Origin: Terrimonas rubra
GTDB taxonomy: Bacteria; Bacteroidota; Bacteroidia; Chitinophagales; Chitinophagaceae
NCBI RefSeq assembly: GCF_042686025.1
Contig: NZ_JBHUOZ010000003.1
Coordinates: forward strand, 1,736,001-1,800,000
Length of the DNA stretch: 64,000 nt
Reading direction: 5' to 3'
Of this stretch, positions 25,137 through 34,605 are shown piece after piece (the first letter of the stretch is position 1; each line of letters opens with the position of its first letter). Position numbers and translations under genes: made by a program. The notes under the pieces were generated by a model. The model was not told the origin of the DNA and ran no database searches. It saw nothing but the letters and a program-made list of their open reading frames with translations.

Positions 25137-26713
25137 AAGTATTTGCCAATCTCATTAATGCCCTGGACAGTACCAACAAAACCGGTTTAAAGCTGGAGGC
25201 GATCGACCGTTTTTTGACGGAAGCGACCGACCAAGATAAATTATGGTTACTGGCCCTGTTCACCGGCAAGCGTCCCAAACGCAGTGTGAACACTACCCTT
25301 ATGAAAACATGGGCCATGGAACTGGCCGGTATACCGGAATGGTTATTCCGTGAATCGTATGCATCGGTGGGCGATCTGGGCGAAACTATTGCACTGATAC
25401 TGCCGCCACCCGCAACGCATACAGAACGAAGCCTGGCGGCATGGATGGACCTTATTCTTGCATTGAAGGATAAAACGGAGACAGAGAAGAAGGACTTTGT
25501 GCTGCAGGCATGGGACAGTTTACCCGCTACCGAAAGATTTATTTTTAATAAACTCTTAGGCGGCAGTTTTCGGCTGGGTATTTCTTCGCAATCACTGATC
25601 AATGCCCTTGCCAAACATTACCAGTTAGAAGCCAATGCCATTACCCATAGTGTTATGGGCGACTGGAAGATGGGAGAAGTATCATTTGACAAACTGGTAC
25701 AGGGCGAATATACCGACACACAATTATCCAAGCCCTACCCTTTTTGCCTGGCCTATGCTTTGGAAAAAGACCTGGAAGAGCTGGGAGATATACAATCCTG
25801 GCAGGCCGAGTATAAATGGGATGGTATCAGGGGACAACTTATTAAACGGGACGGTGAAGTATTTATATGGTCAAGAGGGGAAGAGCTGGTGACGGAACAG
25901 TTCCCTGAAATAAAAAATACCCTGTTGCAATGGCCCGGTAATTTTGTACTGGATGGTGAGTTGCTGGTGTATAAAGACAAACAGGTACTTAATTTCAGCG
26001 AGTTGCAAAAACGACTGAACAGGAAAACCCTGTCGAAGAAGATGCTGGAAGAATTACCGGTAGCTTTGTTTGTATACGACCTGCCGGAATGGGAAGGCGA
26101 AGACTGGCGGGACAAAAGTTTAACGCAACGCAGGCAACAACTGGAAACACTGGTATTGAATAACCCATCCCCAAATATATTATTATCAACCGTTATTAAT
26201 GCTACCAACTGGGATTACCTTAAAACGATCCGGGAAAATGCAAGGTCCGTCAATAGTGAAGGGTTAATGTTAAAACACAAGGACTCTCCTTACCATACCG
26301 GGCGAAAAAAAGGAGACTGGTGGAAATGGAAGATAGACCCGCTGACCATTGATGCGGTACTGATCTATGCACAAAAAGGCAGCGGTCGCCGAAGCGCTTA
26401 CTACACCGATTATACCTTTGCCGTAAAACAGGGTGACCAACTGGTTACTATTGCCAAAGCTTATTCGGGCCTTACCGATAAAGAGATACAGGAGGTAAGC
26501 CGCTTTGTGCATAAAAACGCGGTAGAGAAGTTCGGGCCGGTGCGTACCGTAAAACCTGAACTGGTTTTTGAAATTGCCTTTGAAGGTATCGGGTTCAGCA
26601 GCCGGCATAAAGCCGGTGTGGCCTTAAGGTTCCCGAGAATTTTACGGTGGCGGAAAGATAAAACAGTAGCCGATATTGATGATATTGAGGATGTAAAAAA
26701 ACTGATCCGTTGA
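25133..26713 (+). CDS. ATP-dependent DNA ligase
   Basis: 526 residues. N-terminal DNA-binding domain (about 1-200), adenylation domain with the nucleotidyl motif EYKWDGIRGQL (Lys near residue 228), motif IIIa-like FVYDLPEW, motif IV SEGLMLKHKDSPY, motif V WWKWKIDP, and an OB-fold to the end. It seals nicks using ATP and is distinct from the essential NAD ligase. Overlaps the exonuclease gene upstream and is followed by the helicase after one base. Confidence 0.95.
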   Translation: MKVFANLINALDSTNKTGLKLEAIDRFLTEATDQDKLWLLALFTGKRPKRSVNTTLMKTWAMELAGIPEWLFRESYASVGDLGETIALILPPPATHTERSLAAWMDLILALKDKTETEKKDFVLQAWDSLPATERFIFNKLLGGSFRLGISSQSLINALAKHYQLEANAITHSVMGDWKMGEVSFDKLVQGEYTDTQLSKPYPFCLAYALEKDLEELGDIQSWQAEYKWDGIRGQLIKRDGEVFIWSRGEELVTEQFPEIKNTLLQWPGNFVLDGELLVYKDKQVLNFSELQKRLNRKTLSKKMLEELPVALFVYDLPEWEGEDWRDKSLTQRRQQLETLVLNNPSPNILLSTVINATNWDYLKTIRENARSVNSEGLMLKHKDSPYHTGRKKGDWWKWKIDPLTIDAVLIYAQKGSGRRSAYYTDYTFAVKQGDQLVTIAKAYSGLTDKEIQEVSRFVHKNAVEKFGPVRTVKPELVFEIAFEGIGFSSRHKAGVALRFPRILRWRKDKTVADIDDIEDVKKLIR

Positions 26714-26714
26714 T

Positions 26715-29177
26715 TTGAAAAAAAAATTCCAACATACACCCGGTTATACTATTGTGGAGCAATGGATGTTATCCAAAGGATATAACCCCTTCAGCTTTCA
26801 GCAAAAAACATGGGAGCAATATGCCGCGGGTTACAGCGGTATGGTGGTGGCTCCTACGGGCTTTGGTAAGACCTTCTCCGTTTTCCTGGCGGTGTTGATA
26901 GATTTCATGAACCACAAGGAGGCTTATAAAACAGGACTGAAATTATTATGGATAACACCGCTGCGCTCGCTGGCCAAGGACCTGGGGCGTGCCATGCAGG
27001 AGGCTATTGAGGAAATAGGCCTGGACTGGACCGTGGAAGTACGTAACGGCGATACGGATCCTAAACAGAAAGCCCGGCAGAGTAAACAGATGCCCGATGT
27101 ATTACTGGTAACGCCGGAGAGCTTACATCTTTTACTGGCACAGAAAGGCAGAGAACGCATCTTTACCCCTTTACGTTGTATTGCCGTGGATGAATGGCAT
27201 GAACTGCTGGGATCAAAACGGGGTGTGATGGTAGAGCTGGCCCTCGCCTACCTGAAAGCGCAGCTACCTTCCCTACAAACCTGGGGCATTACCGCTACTA
27301 TCGGCAACCTGGACGAAGCATTACAGGTATTGTTACCACAGCAGCAAAAGCGTATTAAGATCGTTGCCAAAGAAAAAAAGAAGATCGCTATTATACCCGT
27401 ATTCCCCGAAGAAGTGGAAGTATTACCATGGGCCGGGCACCTGGGTGGCCGGCTGGTTGACCAGGTAGTGCCCATTATACTCAACAGCAAATCCACCATT
27501 GTATTTACCAATACCCGCGGCCAGAGTGAAGCCTGGTACCAGTTATTATTAGATGCTTACCCGGATTTTGCGGGGCAGATAGCCATACACCATAGTTCTA
27601 TTGACAGCCAGTTACGTCAATGGATCGAAGAAGGGTTGAGCGAGGGAAAACTCAAAGCCGTGGTATCCACCTCCTCCCTTGACCTGGGTGTGGATTTTAA
27701 ACCCGTGGATACGGTGATACAGGTAGGTTCGAGCAAGGGTGTTGCCCGTTTTATGCAGCGGGCCGGCCGTAGCGGTCACTCCCCTTTTGAAGTATCCAAC
27801 ATCTATGTAGTGCCTACGCATTCACTGGAGTTAATAGAAGTAGCGGCTTTAAAAGAAGCGGTGAAACAACAGGTGATCGAAGACCGTGAGCCGGTGGTCC
27901 AGACCTTTGATGTGCTGGTACAGTTCCTCATTACCATCGCACTTGGCGGTGGTTTTAAAGCAGCAGAACTGATGTCCGTTATACAGGGTACTTATGCTTT
28001 CCAGGAAATGAATGCTGATGAATGGCAATGGTGTATTGCCTTTATTACCGTGGGTGGCAGCATTGGAAAAAACTATGAAGAGTACCATAAAGTAGTGGAA
28101 CAGGAAGATGGCTTACTGGTAGTGGAGAACCGGCGTATTGCCATGTTACACCGCATGAATGTGGGTGTGATTGTTAGTGATGCCATGTTGAAAGTAAAAT
28201 TCATTTCCGGTGGGTATATTGGCATGATAGAAGAGTATTTTATCACCCGCCTGCAGCCCGGTAATAAATTTATACTGGCCGGTCGTGTACTGGAACTGGT
28301 ACGCATGAAAGAGATGACCGTTTATGTACGTTCATCATCGGGCAAAGCAATTACACCGAGCTGGCTGGGCGGGCGCTTACCCTTAACTTCCCGGCTCAGT
28401 CATTTTTTGAGGGAGAAATTAGCTTTATCCAATAAACCCGGGTCAACAGAAAAAGAACTGAATTTTTTACACCCCTTATTTGCCCGCCAAAAAGAAGTAT
28501 CCCATATACCGGCTACAGATGAGTTCCTGGTAGAGCTGATCCAGACCCGGGAAGGTTACCATTTATTCATGTATCCTTTTGAGGGAAGGCTGATCCATGA
28601 AGTGATGGCGGCACTCATGGCATTCCGTATCAGCCGGCTCTACCCTATCAGTTTTTCCATGGCCATGAATGATTATGGCTTTGAACTTTTTTCTGATACC
28701 GAAATAAAACTCACGGATGACCAGCTACAGGAGATACTAAGCCCGGATAACCTGATACAGGATGTGGTGAGCAGTATCAACTCAACAGAAATGGCTAAAA
28801 GAAAATTCCGGGACATAGCCGTGATCTCCGGCCTGGTGATACAACGTTTCCAGGGCGCACAGAAGAATAATAAATCCCTGCAGGCATCTTCGGGCATTAT
28901 TTTTAAAGTACTGGAAGCACATGACCCGGATAATCTTTTATTAAGACAGGCTTATACCGAAGTATTCAACCAGCAACTGGAAGAGCAACGTTTGACAGCC
29001 GCTTTTCAGCGTATTCATCAAAGTAAAATCATCTTTACTTTTGCCAACGGCTTTACGCCCCTGAGCTTTCCGATAAAAGTGGACAGCCTGCGGCAATCAT
29101 TATCCAGCGAAGACCTGGCCAGCCGTATTCAGAAATTACAGGAACGCAGCTTAAAACCGGCAAAGAAAAGAAGATGA
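26715..29177 (+). CDS. Ligase-associated Lhr-type DEXH helicase
   Basis: 820 residues, matching the Lhr-core family (about 820-900). Q-like motif FSFQQKTWEQY, Walker A APTGFGKTFS (near residue 44), motif II DEWHELLGSKRG, motif III-like WGITATIG, motif VI MQRAGRSGHSP. ATP-driven 3'-5' single-strand translocase and helicase. Starts with TTG at 26715, one base after the ligase stop; the next ATG at 26764 would remove conserved N-terminal residues. Forms one operon with ligase, exonuclease and PdeM. Confidence 0.93.
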   Translation: MKKKFQHTPGYTIVEQWMLSKGYNPFSFQQKTWEQYAAGYSGMVVAPTGFGKTFSVFLAVLIDFMNHKEAYKTGLKLLWITPLRSLAKDLGRAMQEAIEEIGLDWTVEVRNGDTDPKQKARQSKQMPDVLLVTPESLHLLLAQKGRERIFTPLRCIAVDEWHELLGSKRGVMVELALAYLKAQLPSLQTWGITATIGNLDEALQVLLPQQQKRIKIVAKEKKKIAIIPVFPEEVEVLPWAGHLGGRLVDQVVPIILNSKSTIVFTNTRGQSEAWYQLLLDAYPDFAGQIAIHHSSIDSQLRQWIEEGLSEGKLKAVVSTSSLDLGVDFKPVDTVIQVGSSKGVARFMQRAGRSGHSPFEVSNIYVVPTHSLELIEVAALKEAVKQQVIEDREPVVQTFDVLVQFLITIALGGGFKAAELMSVIQGTYAFQEMNADEWQWCIAFITVGGSIGKNYEEYHKVVEQEDGLLVVENRRIAMLHRMNVGVIVSDAMLKVKFISGGYIGMIEEYFITRLQPGNKFILAGRVLELVRMKEMTVYVRSSSGKAITPSWLGGRLPLTSRLSHFLREKLALSNKPGSTEKELNFLHPLFARQKEVSHIPATDEFLVELIQTREGYHLFMYPFEGRLIHEVMAALMAFRISRLYPISFSMAMNDYGFELFSDTEIKLTDDQLQEILSPDNLIQDVVSSINSTEMAKRKFRDIAVISGLVIQRFQGAQKNNKSLQASSGIIFKVLEAHDPDNLLLRQAYTEVFNQQLEEQRLTAAFQRIHQSKIIFTFANGFTPLSFPIKVDSLRQSLSSEDLASRIQKLQERSLKPAKKRR

Positions 29178-29818
29178 CCATCATTGAACAGTCCATTGCT
29201 TTTGGCAGGGAAACATTTATACTCACGAACCAGCGGGCTGTTTTCTGGCCGGCCCAAAGAGCCCTGCTCCTTTCTGACCTGCACCTGGGCAAAGCGGCGC
29301 ATTTCAGGAAAAACGGCATTGCCCTGCCCACACAGGTAACGGTGCAGGACCTGCAAAGACTGAAAGCATTGATAGATCATTACGAACCAGCACAGGTAAT
29401 AGTGGTAGGCGACCTTTTACATGCAGGCGCCAATACCGAACTCAGGTTGCTGAAAGAACTGATTCATCCATATACTACGACCAGGTTCATACTCATTAAA
29501 GGTAATCACGACCGTTTTCCCGATTATGCATTGCAGGATATGGGTATTCATCCTGTTCACCCCGCACTGCATATAGAGGGCATTGAGCTGGTGCACCAGG
29601 CTTCGGCGGATAACGGGTTATACATTACCGGCCATATTCATCCAGGCGTTAGTTTACAATTTCCGGATAAAAGAAGATTAAATCTCCCTTGTTACGTAGT
29701 TACCCCTAACCAACTTATACTACCTGCTTTTAGTTTATTTACAGGCCTGGATACCCGTTCCGTGGACAAAGCTGTTTATTATGCTTTTTACGAAGAAGGC
29801 ATTTTTAAAATAGTATAA
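29174..29818 (+). CDS. pdeM: Ligase-associated DNA damage response phosphoesterase PdeM
   Basis: 214 residues, calcineurin-like metallophosphoesterase. Metal motifs in order: SDLHLGKAAHFRKNG, VGDLLHAG, KGNHDRFP, HQAS and TGHIHPG. Overlaps the helicase stop by 4 bases (ATGA), so it is the last member of the four-gene operon. Family members are Mn-dependent nucleases or phosphodiesterases acting with the ligase and helicase in repair. Confidence 0.93.
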   Translation: MTIIEQSIAFGRETFILTNQRAVFWPAQRALLLSDLHLGKAAHFRKNGIALPTQVTVQDLQRLKALIDHYEPAQVIVVGDLLHAGANTELRLLKELIHPYTTTRFILIKGNHDRFPDYALQDMGIHPVHPALHIEGIELVHQASADNGLYITGHIHPGVSLQFPDKRRLNLPCYVVTPNQLILPAFSLFTGLDTRSVDKAVYYAFYEEGIFKIV

Positions 29819-29926
29819 CACCTTTATACTATAATAATCTTAGGCCGGCTGATATAAGGCATAAGTTTTGTTATCTTTCATCGCCCGGATCTTTTATCAT
29901 CAATTGAACATTCCTCAACAAATTAT

Positions 29927-31390
29927 ATGAACAGGACTTTTTTCCAGTTTTTTCATTGGTACGCAGCAGAAGAGAACTTATGGCATTTTGCAAAAGATCA
30001 GTCACAACGTATGGCCGACCTGGGTATATCCAATGTATGGTTACCCCCGGCCTATAAATCCGCCAAAGGCACACACGAACCGGGTTACGCCGTGTACGAC
30101 CTGTTTGACCTGGGCGAGTTTGACCAGCGGGGCAGTGTACGCACCAAATACGGCACAAAGGAAGATTACCTGGCCTGTATTGGCGCTTTTCATGATAAGA
30201 GTATTGGTATACTGGCCGATATTGTACTGAACCATAAAGTATTTGCCGATGAGGAAGAGGATGTACCCGTAAAAGAAGTGAATGAAGATAACCGGAATGA
30301 AATTATTTCGGAGGAACAGACTGTTAAAGCCTATACCCGTTTTACTTTTCCCGGCAGGCAGGGTAAATACTCCGGTTATATATGGGACTGGCACAGCTTT
30401 ACCGGTATTAAAGTTGATGACAAGATCTATATCATCATGAATGAATATACCAATGGCACCTGGGATGATGTGATGGAAAAAAAGTTTGGCAATTATGATT
30501 TTTTACTGGGCTGTGATATTGAGTTCCGTAACCCGGCAGTGATAGAGGAATTAAAGCACTGGGGCAAATGGTATGTGGAAACAACCAATGTGAGCGGCTT
30601 CCGCCTGGATGCGGTGAAACATATTAACACCGGCTTCTTTCCCCAATGGTTAACGTATTTGAAAGAAACCTTTCAACGGGATTTTTTATGTGTAGGCGAA
30701 TACTGGAAGGCCGACCTGGAACCTTTGTTGCAATATATTGATGCTACGCAGGGCATGATACAGTTATTTGATGTACCACTGCATTTTAATTTTTACAATG
30801 CATCGAGGGAAGGCGATGCTTATGACCTGCGGCAAATATTTGATCATACGCTGATACAACATAAACCGGAACTGGCCATCACTTTTGTGGACAACCATGA
30901 TACACAGCCTTTGCAGGCACTGGAATCATGGGTTGACAATTGGTTCAAACCCCATGCCTATGCGTTGATACTATTAAGAGAACAGGGCATTCCCTGTGTA
31001 TTTTTTACCGACCTGTACGGCGCCCATTATGAAGATGATAAAGACGGGCAGCATTTTGGTATTGACCTGGCTATTGTGGGCGAGCTGGAACCAATGATGT
31101 ATACCCGGAAAACGGCTGCCTACGGTTTCCAACAGGACTATATTGACGATGCACATCTTATTGGCTGGACCCGTGCGGGCAACCAGGACCAGCCCGGCAG
31201 CGGCTGTGCCGTATTGCTTACCAATAAGGATGGCGGTGAAAAAAGAATGAGTATGGGTGAAGAAAATGCCGGTAAAACCATGTATGATCTTTTTGGCGAC
31301 CCTGCCCATGAAATTACCTTAAACGAGGCCGGTGAAGCCGGTTTTACTGTAGCACCAGGTAAGGTAGCGGTATGGGTTTTTAAACAATAA
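29927..31390 (+). CDS. Cytoplasmic alpha-amylase (GH13)
   Basis: 487 residues, no signal peptide, full GH13 barrel plus C-terminal beta domain. Conserved regions: ADIVLNHK (region I), GFRLDAVKHI with the nucleophile Asp (II), LCVGEYW with the acid Glu (III) and FVDNHDTQ (IV). The layout resembles GH13 subfamily 5 cytoplasmic enzymes acting on glycogen or maltodextrins. Close upstream of the LLM oxidoreductase gene (5-base gap), so they share a transcript. Confidence 0.93.
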   Translation: MNRTFFQFFHWYAAEENLWHFAKDQSQRMADLGISNVWLPPAYKSAKGTHEPGYAVYDLFDLGEFDQRGSVRTKYGTKEDYLACIGAFHDKSIGILADIVLNHKVFADEEEDVPVKEVNEDNRNEIISEEQTVKAYTRFTFPGRQGKYSGYIWDWHSFTGIKVDDKIYIIMNEYTNGTWDDVMEKKFGNYDFLLGCDIEFRNPAVIEELKHWGKWYVETTNVSGFRLDAVKHINTGFFPQWLTYLKETFQRDFLCVGEYWKADLEPLLQYIDATQGMIQLFDVPLHFNFYNASREGDAYDLRQIFDHTLIQHKPELAITFVDNHDTQPLQALESWVDNWFKPHAYALILLREQGIPCVFFTDLYGAHYEDDKDGQHFGIDLAIVGELEPMMYTRKTAAYGFQQDYIDDAHLIGWTRAGNQDQPGSGCAVLLTNKDGGEKRMSMGEENAGKTMYDLFGDPAHEITLNEAGEAGFTVAPGKVAVWVFKQ

Positions 31391-31395
31391 ACTGT

Positions 31396-32346
31396 ATGGC
31401 CATGGCTTTGATCTGTTACCACGCGTCGCACGAACAATTTGCACCATCTCATTTATTACAACTGGTGCAACAGGCCGAGAAAGCCGGTTTTGATGGGATA
31501 CATGCATCGGATCATTTTCATCCATGGAGTGAAAGGCAGGGTGAAAGCGGCTTTACCTTCAGCTGGATTGGCGCTGCCATGCAGGCCACCACCCTGCCCT
31601 TTAGCATGGTATGCGCACCCGGGCAAAGGCTGCACCCGGCCATCGTAGCGCAGGCGGCCGCTACCTTAAGTGAAATGTTCCCCGGCAGGTTTAATATGGA
31701 GCTGGGCAGTGGTGAAGCCATTAACGAAACCATTACCGGTGAAGGCTGGCCGGATAAGGAGCAACGGAATAAACGTTTATGGGAGAGTTACCAGGTGATC
31801 AAACAACTATTGAACGGCGAGGAAGTGAATATGGACAGTACCATACAGGTAAGCCATGCCAGGTTATATACCTTACCGGAACAGCAACCTGTTCTATTGG
31901 CGGCTGCCGTATCGGAAGAAACTGCAAAATGGGCCGGCAGCTGGGCCGATGGGCTGTTAACCACCGCAGGCTCCCTTGACGATGTAAAACATAAAATTGA
32001 AGCTTTCCGTAATAACGGGGGCAAGGGCAAACCCGTTTACCTGCAGTTCGGCTTTTCTTATGGACGTGATGAGACCGCAGCAGCAAAAGGTGCACATGAC
32101 CAGTGGCGTTCGAACATACAACCTGCCGACAAACTGGAAGACTGGGAAGAAGTAAAACAGTTTGATGAAGCAGCCCAAACAACATCGGAAAAAGAAGTAA
32201 CAGAAAATATTCCCGTATTTACCGGCATGCCCGCCTTACAGCAACAGTTACAGGAATACCTTACCCTGGATATTGACCGGCTGATACTGCACAATATTAA
32301 CCGGCAGCAGGAAATATTTATACAGGATTACGGTGCGGCCCGTTAA
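31396..32346 (+). CDS. LLM-class flavin-dependent oxidoreductase
   Basis: 316 residues, luciferase-like TIM barrel. Seen: CYHASHEQFAPSHLL at the start, GIHASDHFHPW, TLPFSMVCAPGQRLHPAI and GRFNMELGSGEAINE. This set matches the non-F420 subgroup found with amylase-like neighbours in soil bacteria. Uses FMN or F420; substrate unknown. Two ATGs six bases apart are possible starts. Confidence 0.88.
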   Translation: MAMALICYHASHEQFAPSHLLQLVQQAEKAGFDGIHASDHFHPWSERQGESGFTFSWIGAAMQATTLPFSMVCAPGQRLHPAIVAQAAATLSEMFPGRFNMELGSGEAINETITGEGWPDKEQRNKRLWESYQVIKQLLNGEEVNMDSTIQVSHARLYTLPEQQPVLLAAAVSEETAKWAGSWADGLLTTAGSLDDVKHKIEAFRNNGGKGKPVYLQFGFSYGRDETAAAKGAHDQWRSNIQPADKLEDWEEVKQFDEAAQTTSEKEVTENIPVFTGMPALQQQLQEYLTLDIDRLILHNINRQQEIFIQDYGAAR

Positions 32347-32478
32347 ACACCGGCTATGTTGCATAAAGCGTTGCCATTGAATTATGCTACCAGTAAAACC
32401 TCCGCGGTTATTATACAATACCTTTCCATATACCGGAAACTTGCCGGTAAGCATTATCTTTAACTTCAAACTGCTATT

Positions 32479-32895
32479 ATGATGGAACAATTTAACAGGC
32501 GAAAATTTTTAGCGGCGGCCACCGTGTTGGCCACCGGCACTGTAGCCACGGGCATGGCTTGTAATAACGCGGACACAGGCGGCAAGACCAAACTGGTGCA
32601 CCATGTTTTTTTCTGGTTAAAAAACGCAGGCAATGCCGAAGACAGGGCTAAGCTGATAGAAGGACTGGAAACCTTAAAAGGCATTAAGGAGATCGGGCAA
32701 TTACTGATCGGCACACCGGCCGGTACCGAAAAACGGGAGGTGGTGGACCATAGTTATGATGTATCGGAGTTGATGTTCTTTGATAACCAGGCTCAGCAGG
32801 ATGCTTACCAGGTACACCCTATCCATAAAGCCTTTGTAGAGAAATACAGTCATTTATGGGAAAAAGTAGTGGTGTACGATACCTTAATGGCGTAA
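32479..32895 (+). CDS. Dabb (stress-responsive A/B barrel) domain protein, exported
   Basis: 138 residues. N-terminus NRRKFLAAATVLATG is Tat-like, followed by MACNN, a lipobox-like Cys near residue 28. The rest is a single Dabb domain: LVHHVFFWLKNAGNAED, VDHSYDVSELMFFDNQAQQD, YQVHPIHKAFVEKY. Small ferredoxin-like fold; function of exported members unknown. -7-like TATCTTTA lies about 25 bases before the start. Confidence 0.88.
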   Translation: MMEQFNRRKFLAAATVLATGTVATGMACNNADTGGKTKLVHHVFFWLKNAGNAEDRAKLIEGLETLKGIKEIGQLLIGTPAGTEKREVVDHSYDVSELMFFDNQAQQDAYQVHPIHKAFVEKYSHLWEKVVVYDTLMA

Positions 32896-32976
32896 TTTTT
32901 AAGCATTTACACAAAAAAATAACCTGTAAAGACCGGCTATAAGCAATTTTTAACTAAATTGCAGCCCTTTCCGAAC

Positions 32977-33050
32977 GGACCGGTAGCTCAGCTGGATAGA
33001 GCAACTGCCTTCTAAGCAGTAGGTCATTGGTTCGAATCCAATCCGGTTCA
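32977..33050 (+). tRNA. tRNA-Arg (anticodon TCT)
   Basis: 74 bases. Acceptor GGACCGG pairs with CCGGTTC (one G-T), discriminator A at 33050, no encoded CCA. D arm GCTC-AGCTGGATA-GAGC, anticodon loop TTCTAAG between CTGCC and GCAG gives anticodon TCT, T arm ATTGG-TTCGAAT-CCAAT. Its 3' end and terminator are duplicated 2.47 kb downstream, marking it as an integration target. Confidence 0.96.
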
Positions 33051-33105
33051 CTAAAGAGATACATTTGTATCTCTTTTTTTATGGTATCAACTGTAGTACT
33101 ATTAT
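33038..33105 (+). repeat. Direct repeat, left copy (tRNA 3' end plus terminator)
   Basis: About 68 bases starting CCAATCCGG inside the tRNA T arm and acceptor, running through its terminator to AGTACTAT. The copy at 35511-35579 differs by one inserted T in CCGGTT and three substitutions. Such duplications arise when an element integrates into a tRNA 3' end. Confidence 0.75.
33053..33080 (+). terminator. tRNA-Arg terminator
   Basis: AAGAGATACA and TGTATCTCTT form a 10-bp stem followed by a run of T. Repeated with one base change at 35527-35554. Confidence 0.85.
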
Positions 33106-33145
33106 GAGACTTCCGTTGCGTCGCACCCTGCATCTTTCGGTTCGC
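33080..33145 (-). repeat. Dispersed repeat family B, copy 2
   Basis: Reverse complement contains AATAGC, GTGCGACGCAACGG and AGTACTACAG in the order seen at 17410-17472. The AGTACTACAG end also lies inside the tRNA-linked direct repeat, so this dispersed unit was present before the duplication and is truncated in the right-hand copy. Confidence 0.5.
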
Positions 33146-33272
33146 TATTGAGCATGCCATATAATTAGGAGTATTCTTTGGAATCCTGACGCAATCAACA
33201 CAGCTATATAATTAGGTGCTGAAGTATTATTTTTTTACTATCTTTCTATAAAAAAACCTTAACCTAAGTACA

Positions 33273-33392
33273 TTGAACTGTTCGAAAAAATATAATCAAC
33301 TTTTAGAAGCACATAATGAATTGATTAAACTCCATGGATCCACGGGAAACACTGACCACCCTATAAAACGAACCGGAACCGCCGGCGATTAG
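33273..33392 (+). CDS. Possible 39-aa small protein
   Basis: Open frame from TTG 33273 to TAG 33392; product begins NCSKKYNQLLEAHNELIKLH, which looks like the start of a coiled-coil or short helical protein. No ATG. It precedes the 87-residue gene by 87 bases. Could be real or chance. Confidence 0.25.
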   Translation: MNCSKKYNQLLEAHNELIKLHGSTGNTDHPIKRTGTAGD

Positions 33393-33479
33393 GAAAACCG
33401 CCACCGCTCCGTGTTGTATGGAAAAAACCAATACAGCTTGCATTATTTGAAATAGATAACTAAAGCACAACCATTAACA

Positions 33480-33743
33480 ATGACTGAACAATTTACACCA
33501 GAACAAAGGGAGAATGCTATTAAGCAAATGCTTTTTGAATTAGGAGAACAAAATGAATTATTAAAACAAGAATTGAGAAAACAGGAAGGATTATTGTTTA
33601 ATGCTTTCCGTTTAGCACATCCCGATTTTTTTTCTCCAGATCTAACTGCCAACTCAAAGCATCATGAGTTTGTGCAGCCACACTTCCAGGAATACCTTTT
33701 AAAGCTTTCCCGCATGAACCCACTAACATATTACCTTGGCTGA
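33480..33743 (+). CDS. 87-aa helical protein, paralog of the gene at 59.8 kb
   Basis: Small, charged, no signal or membrane segment. Its C-terminal half, FRLAHPDFF then FQEYLLKLSRMNPLTYYLG, corresponds residue by residue to FRLSHPQFF then FKEYLLTLSRMGFLTYYLD in the 90-residue protein at 59760-60032. The N-terminal half is a helix of similar charge pattern. Function unknown. The two copies in one 64-kb window suggest a small lineage-specific family. Confidence 0.65.
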   Translation: MTEQFTPEQRENAIKQMLFELGEQNELLKQELRKQEGLLFNAFRLAHPDFFSPDLTANSKHHEFVQPHFQEYLLKLSRMNPLTYYLG

Positions 33744-33887
33744 TCAAAGTTTCCAACTCTTTTTTGTAGGGCCTCATTTGATTAACCGATATACCAATGC
33801 CAATAAGGGTGACCTTTTTCATACAATAAAAATAAACTAAAAGAGAATGTTTTATTTTATTATTTAATAGAATTAACAATAATTGAG

Positions 33888-34600
33888 ATGAATCGAAACG
33901 ACATTCGAAAGGGCGTAAGAATTTATAGTCAGAAGCCTTTACAAGCACAAATAACATTAACTACCGTAACTCAAAAAAACAAACCAAATAAAAAGAAGAT
34001 ATCACCATCTCTAATATCAGGTATCTCAAATTTTTGTATGGTGGTATTAACATTCCTGTCCCTTTTATATTCTATTAGAGCTTTTGATATTAGTACTAAG
34101 ACCATCGAGCAGACGGATAAAGATCGTGCTAGACAAGACACACAGTTCTATTTGCTAAATACTCCAATTATCGCTGTGACATATTTTGGATGGAATAATT
34201 TTCTTTCCAATAATGATCAATCATCAAAAATTAGTATCCAAAATTTTGGCACTTTTCCGGCAAGAATCATTTCTGTAAAAAGAGCAATTTTACTCTCCGA
34301 TACAATGCCATCTCCAAATGAAATTGATAAAGTAATGTCGCTTGAAAAAGAGCTTCCATTTAATCTCCTTATTGCAAAAAATGAAGGATTTCAAGATCTT
34401 AATTTAAGCTTCGATAAAGAAAAAAAGATGTCATTGTTAATGATTTAAAAGTAAATAATAACAAGCGTTTACTAACAATCATAAACTTTAAATGGTTTAG
34501 TGAACTAACACGTGATAATAATCTAACTACAGTTGTAATTGGAAGTACAGGTACATGGTTTGAAAAATCTTTTGTGATAAAAATTAATAATTATAAGTAA
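33888..34600 (+). pseudogene. Membrane-anchored beta-domain protein, frameshifted
   Basis: Frame 1 (33888-34448, 186 aa) has a membrane helix near residues 45-66 and then LLNTPIIAVTYFGWNNF and KISIQNFGTFPARI, a beta-sandwich pattern. Codons GAA AAA AAG at 34419-34427 contain the heptamer A AAA AAG; shifting to the -1 frame there gives a coherent 57-residue tail (ends TWFEKSFVIKINNYK) and a total of 237 residues, matching the 241-residue paralog that follows. Either one A was lost from an A-run, or this is programmed -1 frameshifting. No clear stimulatory hairpin follows, so mutation or sequence error is favoured. Confidence 0.6.
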
Positions 34601-34605
34601 AGAAA

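Noticed and set aside
25039..25614. Long antisense frames inside the exonuclease and ligase genes
   Set aside because: Codon-phase shadows of high-confidence genes, with no conserved features of their own.
32954..33160. Leftward ORF across the tRNA-Arg, ending in a peptide rich in LLLRRQLLYPAELP
   Set aside because: This is the well-known spurious translation of a tRNA antisense strand; it contains no independent gene signal.
33598..33957. Leftward frame containing MKKVTLIGIGISVNQ
   Set aside because: Overlaps the 3' half of the 87-aa gene in antisense; the plus-strand protein has a paralog and this one does not.
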